The notes under the pieces: model-generated
Database searches by the model: none
What the model was told of the DNA's origin: nothing
The model's input: the letters and a program-made list of their open reading frames with translations, nothing else
Assembly: GCA_017432405.1 (NCBI GenBank)
Contig: JAFRJF010000181.1
Location: forward strand, 1-46,960
Reading direction: 5' to 3'
Source: Clostridia bacterium
GTDB taxonomy: Bacteria; Bacillota_A; Clostridia; Christensenellales; Aristaeellaceae
DNA length: 46,960 nt
Made by a program: the position numbers and the translations under genes
Part shown: piece by piece, positions 17,201 through 26,718 of the stretch
Position numbering within the stretch: position 1 is the first letter of the stretch
Layout: each line of letters opens with the position of its first letter

Positions 17201-18226
17201 GAGCAGCACCAGGTAGGCGCCGGTGCCGGTGGCGATGCCCAGCAGCCGCCTCAGCGCCGCCACCACCCACAGCATCAGCATGTACAGCGGGGGATAGTCG
17301 CAGAAGTATTCCGGGTCGTAGAAGCGGTTCGGTCCCAGGGTGAATATGCGCTCGGACCAGCTGGAGAAGCAGTTGATATCGGTGTTGTAGCCCCGCACAC
17401 GGGCGGCCAGCACCAGCCGCAGCACGAGGGCCAGCAGCAGCGCGACGCCCATCAGCGCCGTCATGGCCTTTTTGCCCATGGGCTCGGCGGCCCTGCGGCG
17501 CTTGCGGGTGAAGCCCACCACCGCCAGGGCGTACACGCAGGTGAACAGCAGCCAGGCCTCGGTGTTCCGGGCCGGCGCGCCGTCCTCGTCGGAGGAGTCC
17601 TCGTCGTCGTCGTAATAGCTGTCGTCCTGGAAGAAGTCATAGACGGCGGCGTCCTCCGGGGCCTCGTCCACCCGGGTCACGGACAGGTCGTCAAAGCTGG
17701 CGGTGCCCCTGGAGAGCGCGCCGTAGGCGCCCACCCGGGCAAACACCGTCAAGGAATGCTGGTCCGGGCCGGTGTTGCCGTACAGCTCCACGTATTCCCA
17801 TTCGCCGCCGGTATCGAACAGGCCGTCGGAATAGACGAACACGTCCTGAATCGACAGGGTCGCGCCGTAGCCCTCCGGATCGCAGTCCGAGGCGCGGACC
17901 ATGCCGCTGACCCGGTAGAGTGTGTCCGGCTCCACGGGCACGGTCTGGGCGAAGCGGGCGTCGTTTTCGTCCACGTTGCTCACGGTGACGCAGCTGCCGT
18001 CGTAGCCGTCCTCGTCCACGGTCAGCAGGCTCACCCCGGCGTCCGTCAGCCACATGTCCCTGCGCCACCCGGCGGGATCACCGTCGACGATCTCGGAAAA
18101 GTCGCCGTTTTTCAGCAGGTTTTCCCCGTCCTCGGCCCATGCGGCCCAGGGCAGGCAGAGCGTCAAAAGCAGCGCCAATATGGCACACAGAAGCGAAGCG
18201 TGCCCTCTGGGGATTGATTTTTTCAT
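14294..18226 (-). CDS. Twin GT-C glycosyltransferase with two carbohydrate-binding-like domains
   Basis: A 1310-residue membrane protein. In order: signal peptide (1-31, ending WAAWA); a jelly-roll-like module (about 35-185, NLLKNGDFSE...FDDLSVT); an Asp-rich linker and one helix; a first GT-C half (about 255-665) with TDINCFSSW, CDYPPLYML and SAAWGQIDAVLALF as in GT39/GT87 enzymes; a discoidin-like module (about 715-855, VVFDLGQRETWRM...ARYARITAQ); and a second half (875-1310) typical of protein-O-mannosyltransferase family GT39, with TYFDEIYHARTAFEHL and EWTHPPLGK. GT-C enzymes move sugars from polyprenyl-phosphate carriers on the outer membrane face. Targets here (protein, teichoic acid or glycan) are unknown. 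The start is set by AAGGAG 10 nt upstream; an ATG 51 nt earlier lacks such a site. Confidence 0.85.
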   Translation of the reverse strand: MKKSIPRGHASLLCAILALLLTLCLPWAAWAEDGENLLKNGDFSEIVDGDPAGWRRDMWLTDAGVSLLTVDEDGYDGSCVTVSNVDENDARFAQTVPVEPDTLYRVSGMVRASDCDPEGYGATLSIQDVFVYSDGLFDTGGEWEYVELYGNTGPDQHSLTVFARVGAYGALSRGTASFDDLSVTRVDEAPEDAAVYDFFQDDSYYDDDEDSSDEDGAPARNTEAWLLFTCVYALAVVGFTRKRRRAAEPMGKKAMTALMGVALLLALVLRLVLAARVRGYNTDINCFSSWSERIFTLGPNRFYDPEYFCDYPPLYMLMLWVVAALRRLLGIATGTGAYLVLLKLIPILADLAGAVLVWRVARRKLSESGAALLCLMMAFNPAAIANSAAWGQIDAVLALFIALCALYAADGRTVPALLCFGAALLVKPQALLFGPVGLTAVLCGIFCAQGEARRRRIKDALVGLIACLALIYAVGLVCCLGQPLTRPVTWLYELYTETLQGYRYVTVNTLNLHYLLGMNWASADEHAGVIALAWILFGLAQAGCIYLTFASRRQPRRLFLTGGLLMVLICTFGPMIHERYIYPALLLLALAFAYDRDRRLLIALTALTCTLFMNEILVLQGGMTEANYGHLQDSEHWLNCIVSVVNVLNALFLGWTAFDLCVRDHAWPMDDPQREKIPAGIYTLSQAPDYRMGIKRPDVLLMGAVTLLYSVLAFTNLGVTQAPQSGWTASKSGEAVVFDLGQRETWRMTYYGGICNSTFTVELSDDGEIWSAPTFAQYNQGEIFRWLWFVPLDADMNTLYGEPEDSVPGAPLWTYSDGEDSHPTQTARYARITAQSAGLILYEVGFLDDEGHPLPIAGVSQSGQNDPSSTSAATLIDEQHTVAAYPSYLNSTYFDEIYHARTAFEHLHGMNAYEWTHPPLGKVLMMVGIQLFGMTPFGWRFMGALVGVLMVPLMYLMAKQLTKDTRLSFIAMALMALDSMHFTQTRIATIDSYAVFWIMLMYLFMFRYCQMSWNRESLGKTLVPLGLCGVTMGVAWATKWVGLYASAGLAILFFWTVFRRLRESFALRRGGQAQQFNQSMRNLVITLAFCLLFFIVIPVLIYYFSYFWLLRAEGVHTFGDMLSSERVDRVIQLQKSIFDYHAGLGGDTHYFRSPWYQWPVIWWPMWYFSGTGYMPEGTISSISCMGNPAVWWFGLAAIIFVTVRMCWVRRASKKDLFVVIGFASQFLPWVIVPRSTFIYHYFASVPFIILASALLLDAIRRKNERAFSAVSGGLLAAAAMLFAAFYPLESGLPCSREYAKYLRWFKWYNY

Positions 18227-18260
18227 TTTGGGTTCTCCTTGGTTGGAATGACTGTAACCT

Positions 18261-18288
18261 TTTATATTTCTATGCAAAGGGCACTAAA
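18261..18288 (-). promoter_or_regulatory. Weak candidate promoter of the glycosyltransferase gene
   Basis: On the minus strand: TTTAGT (18288-18283), a 16-nt spacer, TATAAA (18266-18261), 35 nt before the ATG. The -35 box is a poor match. Confidence 0.35.
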
Positions 18289-18314
18289 TCCTGCTTTACG
18301 GGCAGTTTGTAGAA

Positions 18315-18347
18315 ATAAAAACCGGGCCGCGGTTTATCCGCGGCCCG
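18315..18347 (-). terminator. Rho-independent terminator of the beta-galactosidase gene
   Basis: CGGGCCGCGG (18323-18332) pairs perfectly with CCGCGGCCCG (18338-18347) across 5 nt. On the minus strand it is followed by GGTTTTTATTT. It lies 20 nt after the stop at 18367. Confidence 0.85.
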
Positions 18348-18366
18348 TGGAATGCAAGGGGTGTGT

Positions 18367-20676
18367 TCATGAATGTCGGGAGGCAAACGTTGTGTCGCGC
18401 AAATACTGATTTGTCGCGCTGCGACAAATCAGTATTTCATAGACCGGCTGCACGCGCACCTCCGACAGCGCGACCACCGTGCCCTCGGCCTGTTCGCTCC
18501 TGGCGGCCATGGGGGAATCGGCGTTGATCCTTCGGCCCCGGCGCAGGGGGGCGATGACGAGGGTCAGGGTGAGTGCGCCGGCCTTCGGCAGGTACTCCCG
18601 CAGGCCGACCTCCCAGGTGTCGCCGTTGCAGAAGTTGTCGCTGATCATCTCGTTGCCGAGGAACAGCATGCCGATGTCGCCGGTGTAGTCGATCTGCAGG
18701 CGGAGGTCCTTCAGGCCGGCCATCGTACCGGCAGGTAGCGTCACCGTCCAGCGGCGGGGCGTGGTGTTGACGACGTGAAGGGGGATGTCCCGGGGCACGG
18801 CGCAGAACCGATAGGCGGCCAGCGGGCCGCAGTCGGCCTGTGGCGTCCGGGCGTCCCCGGGCAGGCATGCGGGATAGGCATACAGCGTGCTGTCCGCCAG
18901 GGTCGTCTCCAGCCGCAGGGCGCCGTCGGGGTCCTCCAGCGGGGCGGCGTCGGTGAAGAGCAGGCTGCCGCTCTTGAGCCGGTACAGCCGGTTGGCCATG
19001 GCCCGGCTGAGAACGAGCACGTCGACGGCGCGTTCGCCCTTCGTGACCGTGAACCGGTGGGCTTCCGAGCCACGGGGCAGGACGGCCTCGCCCAGTATCG
19101 CCACGTCGTCCTCGAAGCGGAACGCCCCGTCCATGCCCTCGGGCACCATAAAGGCGTAGGTCACCCGCCCGTCGATCACCGTGCGCAGCAGCGGCTGGGC
19201 GCAGGCCTGGCGCAGAGGGATGCCGTCCATGTCAAAGGCGAAGGGAAGTATGGCGTTTTCGCCGGAGGCGAGGCTGATGTCGAAATCGTAAACGCTTTCC
19301 CGGGTCTGGACGCGCACGGCCTCGTGCCGCCGGGCGGGCATGTGCCGGTGATCCTGGAAGTTGTTGACGAACAGGAAGCCGCTTTCGCCGTCGGTGCGCA
19401 GGGCATAGCGCAGCGGCGTCGTGTCCGAGGGGTCGATTATACGCGCTTCCTCCGGCAGCGCCGTGACCATCGGGGCCAGCCGCTCGCCAAAGCTGCGCAG
19501 GAACTGGTGGATGCACTTCAGGCGGCGGTAGGATTCCCGGAGCTGGCCGAACTCGCCCAGGGCCGCCTGGTAGTCGTAGGAGCGCTTGGGCACCTGACCC
19601 TCGTTCATGAAGACGCCGCCTGGGCCGATGGGGTTGGTGCCGCCGTGGAACATATAATAGCCGATGAAGTTGCAGCCGGAGCCCAGCTTCACGTTGGCCA
19701 AGGCGTCAACGCTCTCGAAGGGCAGCCTGAAGCGGTAGCGGTAGCTGCACGTCATGCCGCCGCCTATCTCGCAGCAGGCGTAGGGGCGCTGGGAGGGGGG
19801 ATAGGCGGGGGCGAAGTCGTCGGCCCAGGTCGCGCCGTCCCGGTGGTAGTCCTCGTACAGGTATTCCTCGGTGGCGGGGTGCACGCCGTCGCGCTCGTAG
19901 AACAGCCACGGGCGGTAGGGATAGCCGCCCCACAGCGGCAGTACCCGAGGCGAATAAGCGGCACCACCCCAGGCCGTGCCGGTGAAGAACGCCGGGGTCA
20001 GGCCGCAATCCAGCGCGATTTCCCGCAGCGCCAGGATGTAGGCCTCGCCCTCGCTTCCCGTGTTCACCCACTCGTCGGATATGCCGGTGGTCATCTCCCA
20101 GGGGGCAGCGGAATGCATGTATTCGTTGTCCAGCTGCACGCCGATCACCGGCCCGCCATTCCTAAAGCACAGCCCCTTTACCTGCCGGCCGATCTCGCCG
20201 TAAAGGCGGCGCACATGGCCCAGGAAGCCGGGGTCGGTGGTGCGCACCTCGAAGGGCTTGCCGTACAGCCAGTCGGGCAGCCCGCCGTTGCGGACCTCCC
20301 CGTGACAGAAGGGCCCCACCCGGAGGATCACATACAGGCCATGCCTGCCGCACAATTCGACGAAGCGCCGCAGGTCCCGCCGCCCGGTGAAGTCGAATTC
20401 GCCCTCCGCCGCCTCGACGTGGTTCCAGAACACATAGGTGGCGACGACGTTGATCCCACCCATGCGCATCCTGACCAGCGCGTCCTCCCAGCGGCAGGGG
20501 TCCAGCCGGCTGTAGTGGCACTCCCCGGACACCGGGATGAAGGGCAGACCGTTTCGCTCGAGGAAATAATTGTTGAAGGAAAGCGTCTCCCCCGAAGGAG
20601 AGACGCCGGAGAAGTCCGGGCCGAGGGAATAAACCGTTTCCGGCGCGCAATGGCGCACGTCGATGGCATGGGGCAT
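18367..20676 (-). CDS. Beta-galactosidase, glycoside hydrolase family 35
   Basis: A 769-residue enzyme without a signal peptide, so probably cytoplasmic. The GH35 barrel occupies about 25-390: SGECHYSRLDP, the TYVFWNHVEAAEGEFDF strand-helix region, and the acid/base E185 in QLDNEY. E303 (ACCEIGGGM) is the likely nucleophile by position, and GYYMFHGGTNPIG is a family landmark. The C-terminal half holds beta domains ending in a galactose-binding-like jelly roll. It would release terminal beta-galactose from imported oligosaccharides. A family 1 palindrome (18401-18437) encodes part of the last 25 residues (ILICRSATNQYL), so the native C-terminus has been replaced or extended by repeat-derived codons. 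The start follows AAAGGACG. No transporter genes adjoin it. Confidence 0.92.
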   Translation of the reverse strand: MPHAIDVRHCAPETVYSLGPDFSGVSPSGETLSFNNYFLERNGLPFIPVSGECHYSRLDPCRWEDALVRMRMGGINVVATYVFWNHVEAAEGEFDFTGRRDLRRFVELCGRHGLYVILRVGPFCHGEVRNGGLPDWLYGKPFEVRTTDPGFLGHVRRLYGEIGRQVKGLCFRNGGPVIGVQLDNEYMHSAAPWEMTTGISDEWVNTGSEGEAYILALREIALDCGLTPAFFTGTAWGGAAYSPRVLPLWGGYPYRPWLFYERDGVHPATEEYLYEDYHRDGATWADDFAPAYPPSQRPYACCEIGGGMTCSYRYRFRLPFESVDALANVKLGSGCNFIGYYMFHGGTNPIGPGGVFMNEGQVPKRSYDYQAALGEFGQLRESYRRLKCIHQFLRSFGERLAPMVTALPEEARIIDPSDTTPLRYALRTDGESGFLFVNNFQDHRHMPARRHEAVRVQTRESVYDFDISLASGENAILPFAFDMDGIPLRQACAQPLLRTVIDGRVTYAFMVPEGMDGAFRFEDDVAILGEAVLPRGSEAHRFTVTKGERAVDVLVLSRAMANRLYRLKSGSLLFTDAAPLEDPDGALRLETTLADSTLYAYPACLPGDARTPQADCGPLAAYRFCAVPRDIPLHVVNTTPRRWTVTLPAGTMAGLKDLRLQIDYTGDIGMLFLGNEMISDNFCNGDTWEVGLREYLPKAGALTLTLVIAPLRRGRRINADSPMAARSEQAEGTVVALSEVRVQPVYEILICRSATNQYLRDTTFASRHS
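18401..18437. repeat. Family 1 palindromic repeat (copy 2), inside the beta-galactosidase 3' end
   Basis: A perfect inverted repeat with 17-nt arms AAATACTGATTTGTCGC and loop GCT. It is read through in frame by the beta-galactosidase gene, 34 nt before its stop codon. The arms are identical to those of the copy at 46689. Confidence 0.85.
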
Positions 20677-20707
20677 GGGAATCGTCCTTTCTCGTGTATT
20701 CCTGCGC

Positions 20708-21340
20708 TCAGAACCCCAGGTTTCCGTTCACCAGTATCACGTGGATCCGATCCTTGTGCCTGGAGAACCGGGTGATCAGGAACTGACAGCAGATGGTGTC
20801 GGGGGACTTGCAGTCCATGCAGGCGCCGGTCTTGCAGCAGGGGGTGTTCAGGCCGAAGCGCTGGGCGTTGATGGGGGCGGCCACGTTGCGGGCGCGCTTC
20901 ATGGCGGCGTCCGGGTCAGAACAGACCTTGTTCATGCCCACGATGAACACGACCTTTCGGGGACCCTGGGCGATGGCGGAGACGCGGTTGGAATTGCCGT
21001 CGATGTTCACCATGATGCCGTCCTCGGTGATGGCGTTGGCGCTTGCCAGGAACACGTCGGCGTCGTAGGCCGCCAGCATCGCCGCCCGCTTGTCCTCACA
21101 GGCGTCCCGGTCGATGAAGTTGTAGTTGCCCTTCTTCAGCGCGTCCACCAGCCCGATCTCGTGGGCGCTCATCGCGCCGCCCATGGTCACCGAGCTGCCC
21201 TCGGGAATCAGCGACAGCGCCAGGGCCAGCGCCTCCTTCTTGCTCTGGGCGTAGTAGCCGGACATGTTGCGGGATTCCAGCCCCTTGATGACCTTCTGCG
21301 CCAGCAGCGCGTTGCGCTTGGTGATGTTTTCGTTCAACAT
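20708..21340 (-). CDS. LUD-domain (LutC/DUF162-like) protein
   Basis: A 210-residue protein of the lactate-utilisation LUD family: an N-terminal helical region, EGSSVTMGGAMSAHEIGL (conserved loop), DVFLASANAITEDG and VVFIVGMNKV. The C-terminus has a cysteine cluster (CCKTGACMDCKSPDTICC) typical of a stand-alone anaerobe subgroup and may bind a metal or an Fe-S cluster (inference). LutA and LutB partners are missing, so true lactate oxidation is doubtful; a flavin- or redox-linked role is possible. The start at 21340 follows AGGAGGTACCATT; upstream in-frame codons lie over the promoter and operator. Confidence 0.85.
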   Translation of the reverse strand: MLNENITKRNALLAQKVIKGLESRNMSGYYAQSKKEALALALSLIPEGSSVTMGGAMSAHEIGLVDALKKGNYNFIDRDACEDKRAAMLAAYDADVFLASANAITEDGIMVNIDGNSNRVSAIAQGPRKVVFIVGMNKVCSDPDAAMKRARNVAAPINAQRFGLNTPCCKTGACMDCKSPDTICCQFLITRFSRHKDRIHVILVNGNLGF

Positions 21341-21364
21341 AATGGTACCTCCTGTGTTGACTGT

Positions 21365-21380
21365 AGCAGTATTTACTGCT
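21365..21380. promoter_or_regulatory. Palindromic operator candidate before the LUD gene
   Basis: AGCAGTA-TT-TACTGCT is a perfect palindrome 20-35 nt downstream of the -10 box, in the 5' leader. A repressor bound here would block the minus-strand promoter. Confidence 0.5.
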
Positions 21381-21400
21381 CCACAATCTATCCATGAAAG

Positions 21401-21429
21401 AGTATACCACATGCCAACGCGGTTGTAAA
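21401..21429 (-). promoter_or_regulatory. Promoter of the LUD gene
   Basis: On the minus strand: TTTACA (21429-21424), a 17-nt spacer, TATACT (21406-21401). Confidence 0.65.
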
Positions 21430-21450
21430 ACAGGATTTTCCGACTTCGCC

Positions 21451-21479
21451 TTGCCCTTTCATCCTTTTTCTGTTATCAT
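21451..21479 (+). promoter_or_regulatory. Promoter of tex
   Basis: TTGCCC (21451-21456), a 17-nt spacer, TATCAT (21474-21479), 26 nt before the ATG. It is divergent from the LUD promoter. Confidence 0.55.
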
Positions 21480-21505
21480 AATACAACCAACAGGAGGCAA
21501 GACAC

Positions 21506-23659
<2,154 letters not shown>

Positions 23660-23678
23660 CCCGGACAGTATTGTATAT

Positions 23679-23731
23679 ATGAAAATGCTTCATGGGGGCG
23701 CTCTTGGTGCGCCCCTATGAAGCATTTTCAT
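23679..23731. terminator. Long hairpin after tex
   Basis: ATGAAAATGCTTCAT plus GGGGCGC pair with GCGCCCC plus ATGAAGCATTTTCAT around a short loop, with one mismatch. The arms are about 22 nt, longer than most terminators. It probably ends tex transcription but could also be a repeat element. Confidence 0.65.
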
Positions 23732-23749
23732 TATACAGCCAATTACCCC

Positions 23750-23778
23750 TTGCCTATGTACTACATTTGTGATATAAT
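23750..23778 (+). promoter_or_regulatory. Promoter of the RHH-SPFH-membrane protein operon
   Basis: TTGCCT (23750-23755), a 17-nt spacer, TATAAT (23773-23778), 57 nt before the ATG at 23835. Confidence 0.65.
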
Positions 23779-23834
23779 CGTGCGTAAAGATGGTAACACG
23801 GCATTTACCGGCGAAAAGCCACGGGGTAGACAAT

Positions 23835-24026
23835 ATGGATAAGAAAAAACTGATCATCAGACCGCGCCGGTATGGCGCGGAAACCACGGTGATATCACTG
23901 CGGTTGCCAAAGGATATGATCAAGGTCATTGAGGACATCGCGACGACCACGGGGAGGACCCGAAACGAAATCATGGTCATGTCCCTGGAATACGCGCTGG
24001 ACAACATGGAGATCGAGGAGAAGTAG
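23835..24026 (+). CDS. Small ribbon-helix-helix (Arc/CopG-like) DNA-binding protein
   Basis: The 63-residue protein has the Arc/CopG pattern: a beta strand TTVISLRLP, helix A (KDMIKVIEDIATTTG), a turn at RTRNE and helix B (IMVMSLEYALDNM). The N-terminus is basic (MDKKKLIIRPRR). The ATG at 23835 is preferred over an upstream in-frame ATG at 23790 because GGGGT lies 7 nt before it and the extension has no domain. It is the first gene of an operon, 13 nt before the SPFH gene, and is therefore probably its autoregulator (inference). Confidence 0.75.
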   Translation: MDKKKLIIRPRRYGAETTVISLRLPKDMIKVIEDIATTTGRTRNEIMVMSLEYALDNMEIEEK

Positions 24027-24039
24027 GAGGCTGTTACAG

Positions 24040-25959
24040 ATGGCGAAGTTTGCGATTGCGTGCCCGGTGTGCGGCAAGTATGCCGAGGCGAAGACGGGCT
24101 TCTTTGCAAAGAAAAAGATTGAATGCGCCTGTGGCAATATCATCAACATCAGGACCGACAAGCTGGCGTCGCGCCAGTGCCCCCACTGCGGGAACCAGAT
24201 CGTCTTCGACCAGACCAAGGGGGCCGATGCCCTCTGCCCGGTCTGCCACGCGCCGGTCAACACCATGTCGGAGCAGCAGCAGATGGAGACCTTCTCCTGC
24301 CAGCAGTGCGGCATACGGCTGAACGTGGTCAAGAGCGCGGCGAAATACGTCTGCCCGGTCTGTGACTTTGAGAACGACGTGCAGGAGCGCCTGGTCTCTG
24401 AGCGCATCCGCAGGGACGGCCTCGCCAGCATCATCAAGTACGAGGGCGACAACAACACCTTCATCTGGAAGCATCCCATCGAGGACTTCAACTACGGCTC
24501 CCAGCTGATCGTCCACGAGAGCCAGGAGGCCGTGTTCTTCAAGGACGGCCAGGCCCTCGACCTGTTCGGCCCCGGTCGCTACACCCTGGAGACCCAGCAG
24601 CTGCCGCTGTTGGAGAAGGTGTACAAGCTGCCCACCGACACCGAGGGTACCTTCCACTCCGAGGTCTATTTCATCAACAAGACCGTGCAGATGGCCATCA
24701 AGTGGGGCACGCCGGAGAAGGTGCGCTTCATCGACCCGCTGACGGGCACGCCACTGCAGTTGGGCGCGTCCGGCGAGATGAACGTGCAGGTGTCCAACGC
24801 CCGCAAGCTGCTCGTCAAGCTGGTGGGTACCACGAACGGCATCTCCTGGGACGAAGGCGCGGGCCTGACGAAGTCGCTGCAGGCGTCCTTCAGGCCGCTG
24901 ATCACCAACGCGGTCAAGGTCAACCTGGCTTCGGTGATCCGGGATGAGGCCATCGACCTGCTGGAGATCGACCAGAAGCTGGACCTCATCTCCGCCACCC
25001 TCCGCAAGGCCATCCTCCCCGGCTTCGAGGAATACGGCCTGACGATTCCCCAGTTCTACGTCAACAACGTCGTTCTTCCCGAGGACGATCCGAATTTCAA
25101 ACGCATCCGCGAATTGCATACCATCACGCTGCAAACCCGCATCTTCCAGGCCGAGGCGACGGTCAAGACCGCCCAGGCCCAGAGCGAGACGATGTACCGC
25201 ACGGCCCAGGAGCAGAGCAAGGCCCAGATCGAGGCCGCCCGCCGCGAGGCCGAGCTGCAGCGCCAGGCGACGGAGACCGAAGTGGCCCGCCGTGAGGCCG
25301 AGCGCAGGGTCATCGCGGCCCAGGCGGAGGCCCAGGCCCAGCGGATGGCCGGCCTCACCGAAGCGGAGATCATGGCCGCGAAGGGCTACAACCAGCGGGA
25401 CGTGCTCCAGGCGGAGGTTCAGAAGGCCTATGCCGAGGGCATCGGCAATATGGGCCCGGACGTGGTCAACGGCGGCGGCAGCGGCGGTCTCATGGGCGAT
25501 ATGCTGGGCCTGGGCGTCGGCATGGTGGCCATGAACGCGGTCGCGCCTCAGATCGGCAACATGATGGGCCAATTCAGCTTTGGACAACAGCTCCAACAGA
25601 CGCCCGCAGCCGACCCGGCCACCTGGGACTGCGCCTGCGGCCAGAAGGGTATCGCCAGCAAGTTCTGCCCCAACTGTGGCACGAAGAAGCCCGAGCCCGC
25701 CGCCTCGAACACCTGGGACTGTGCCTGCGGCCAGAAGGGCAACGCCGGGAAGTTCTGCCCGAACTGCGGCGCGAAGAAGCTCGAGGCCCCGGCCGCCTGG
25801 GACTGCGCCTGCGGCCAGAAGGGCATTACCGGCAAGTTCTGCCCGAACTGCGGCACGAAAAAGCCGGAGCCCCAGCCCGCCACCTGGGACTGCGCCTGCG
25901 GCAATACGGGCATCACCGGTAACTTCTGCGACAACTGCGGTAGGAAGAAGGGGGAATAA
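24040..25959 (+). CDS. SPFH-domain (YdjI-like) protein with zinc ribbons at both ends
   Basis: A 639-residue protein with an unusual layout. The N-terminus has three zinc-ribbon pairs (C8/C11 with C29/C31, C47/C50 with C66/C69, C87/C90 with C105/C108). An SPFH/band-7 domain spans about 150-385, followed by a Glu/Ala/Gln-rich coiled coil (about 385-475), a Gly/Met-rich stretch, and four tandem ribbons from residue 529 (WDCACGQKG...KFCPNCG). It has no membrane helix of its own. SPFH proteins oligomerise on membranes; Bacillus YdjI, encoded near a PspA homologue, belongs to this zinc-ribbon group. The start follows GTAGGAGG. The next gene, 3 nt downstream, encodes a membrane protein that may anchor it. 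Later in the island a TIR protein also starts with a CxxC ribbon, hinting at one assembly (inference). Confidence 0.88.
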   Translation: MAKFAIACPVCGKYAEAKTGFFAKKKIECACGNIINIRTDKLASRQCPHCGNQIVFDQTKGADALCPVCHAPVNTMSEQQQMETFSCQQCGIRLNVVKSAAKYVCPVCDFENDVQERLVSERIRRDGLASIIKYEGDNNTFIWKHPIEDFNYGSQLIVHESQEAVFFKDGQALDLFGPGRYTLETQQLPLLEKVYKLPTDTEGTFHSEVYFINKTVQMAIKWGTPEKVRFIDPLTGTPLQLGASGEMNVQVSNARKLLVKLVGTTNGISWDEGAGLTKSLQASFRPLITNAVKVNLASVIRDEAIDLLEIDQKLDLISATLRKAILPGFEEYGLTIPQFYVNNVVLPEDDPNFKRIRELHTITLQTRIFQAEATVKTAQAQSETMYRTAQEQSKAQIEAARREAELQRQATETEVARREAERRVIAAQAEAQAQRMAGLTEAEIMAAKGYNQRDVLQAEVQKAYAEGIGNMGPDVVNGGGSGGLMGDMLGLGVGMVAMNAVAPQIGNMMGQFSFGQQLQQTPAADPATWDCACGQKGIASKFCPNCGTKKPEPAASNTWDCACGQKGNAGKFCPNCGAKKLEAPAAWDCACGQKGITGKFCPNCGTKKPEPQPATWDCACGNTGITGNFCDNCGRKKGE

Positions 25960-25962
25960 GCC

Positions 25963-26649
25963 GTGAAGAACAGCACAAGGAGCCTCATCATCATCGCCAT
26001 CGCGCTGGTGGTTTTCAGCGTCGTTGCCTTCGCGATACCGTTTGCGCATACGACGGCCTTCTGGGTCGCCTATGGCTTCGGAGCGCTGGCGATCCTGTTC
26101 CAGCTCTACATATTCAAGGTTTCCTTTGCCGGTGACGGCGATGCCAAGAGCCGGTTCTACGGCTTTCCCATCGCCCGCCTCGGGGTGTACTATCTCGTGG
26201 TCCAGTTCATCGTGAGCGTCATCGAGATGGCGCTTGCGAGGGTGATTCCCACGGGGGTCGCGGTGGCGATCAACGTGCTGCTGCTCGCCCTGGCCGTCGT
26301 CGGCTGCATCACCGTGGACGCCATGCGCGATGAGATCATCCGCCAGGACAGCGCACTGAAGAAGAACGTCGGCAACATGCGCGAGCTCCAGTCCCTCTCC
26401 GCCGCGCTGGTGGGCCAGTGCGCCGACGCATCCCTGAAGCCCACCCTCCAAAAGCTGGCCGACGAGTTCCGCTACAGCGACCCGGTCTCCTCCGAAAAGA
26501 CGCAGGAGCTCGAGGAGGACATGAAGGTCCAGCTGGGCGACATCCAGCAGGCCCTGGTGGAGGGCGATTCCGACGGCGCAAAGAAGCTGTGCGGGAAGCT
26601 GATGGGGAGTTTGGCGGAGAGGAATAGGGTTTGTTCGGTGAGTAAGTGA
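25963..26649 (+). CDS. Four-helix membrane protein of unknown function with a cytoplasmic helical tail
   Basis: I do not recognise a family. The 228-residue protein has hydrophobic segments at about 8-28, 33-52, 72-92 and 97-117, then a soluble helical tail (about 118-228) rich in charged residues. The start is a GTG 3 nt after the SPFH stop, with GGGGGA upstream, so it is translated from the same message. The last 388 nt are duplicated at 28641-29028. Its fixed position behind the SPFH gene suggests that it is the SPFH protein's membrane partner (inference). Confidence 0.75.
   Translation: MKNSTRSLIIIAIALVVFSVVAFAIPFAHTTAFWVAYGFGALAILFQLYIFKVSFAGDGDAKSRFYGFPIARLGVYYLVVQFIVSVIEMALARVIPTGVAVAINVLLLALAVVGCITVDAMRDEIIRQDSALKKNVGNMRELQSLSAALVGQCADASLKPTLQKLADEFRYSDPVSSEKTQELEEDMKVQLGDIQQALVEGDSDGAKKLCGKLMGSLAERNRVCSVSK
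26262..26649. repeat. 388-bp direct repeat, left copy
   Basis: It matches 28641-29028 over its whole length with no length difference. Differences are scattered in the first half and few in the last 200 nt. The left copy is the 3' part of the four-helix membrane protein gene. Confidence 0.9.
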
Positions 26650-26718
26650 GATAAATCCTTCGACGTAATTCTACTTTAACATAATGTGGCGATATTTCTG
26701 ATAAACTAAGGATACAAC

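Noticed and set aside
16232..18217. Plus-strand frame of 661 codons opposite the glycosyltransferase
   Set aside because: Gln/His/Gly-rich shadow of a GC-rich gene; no domain and no start signal.
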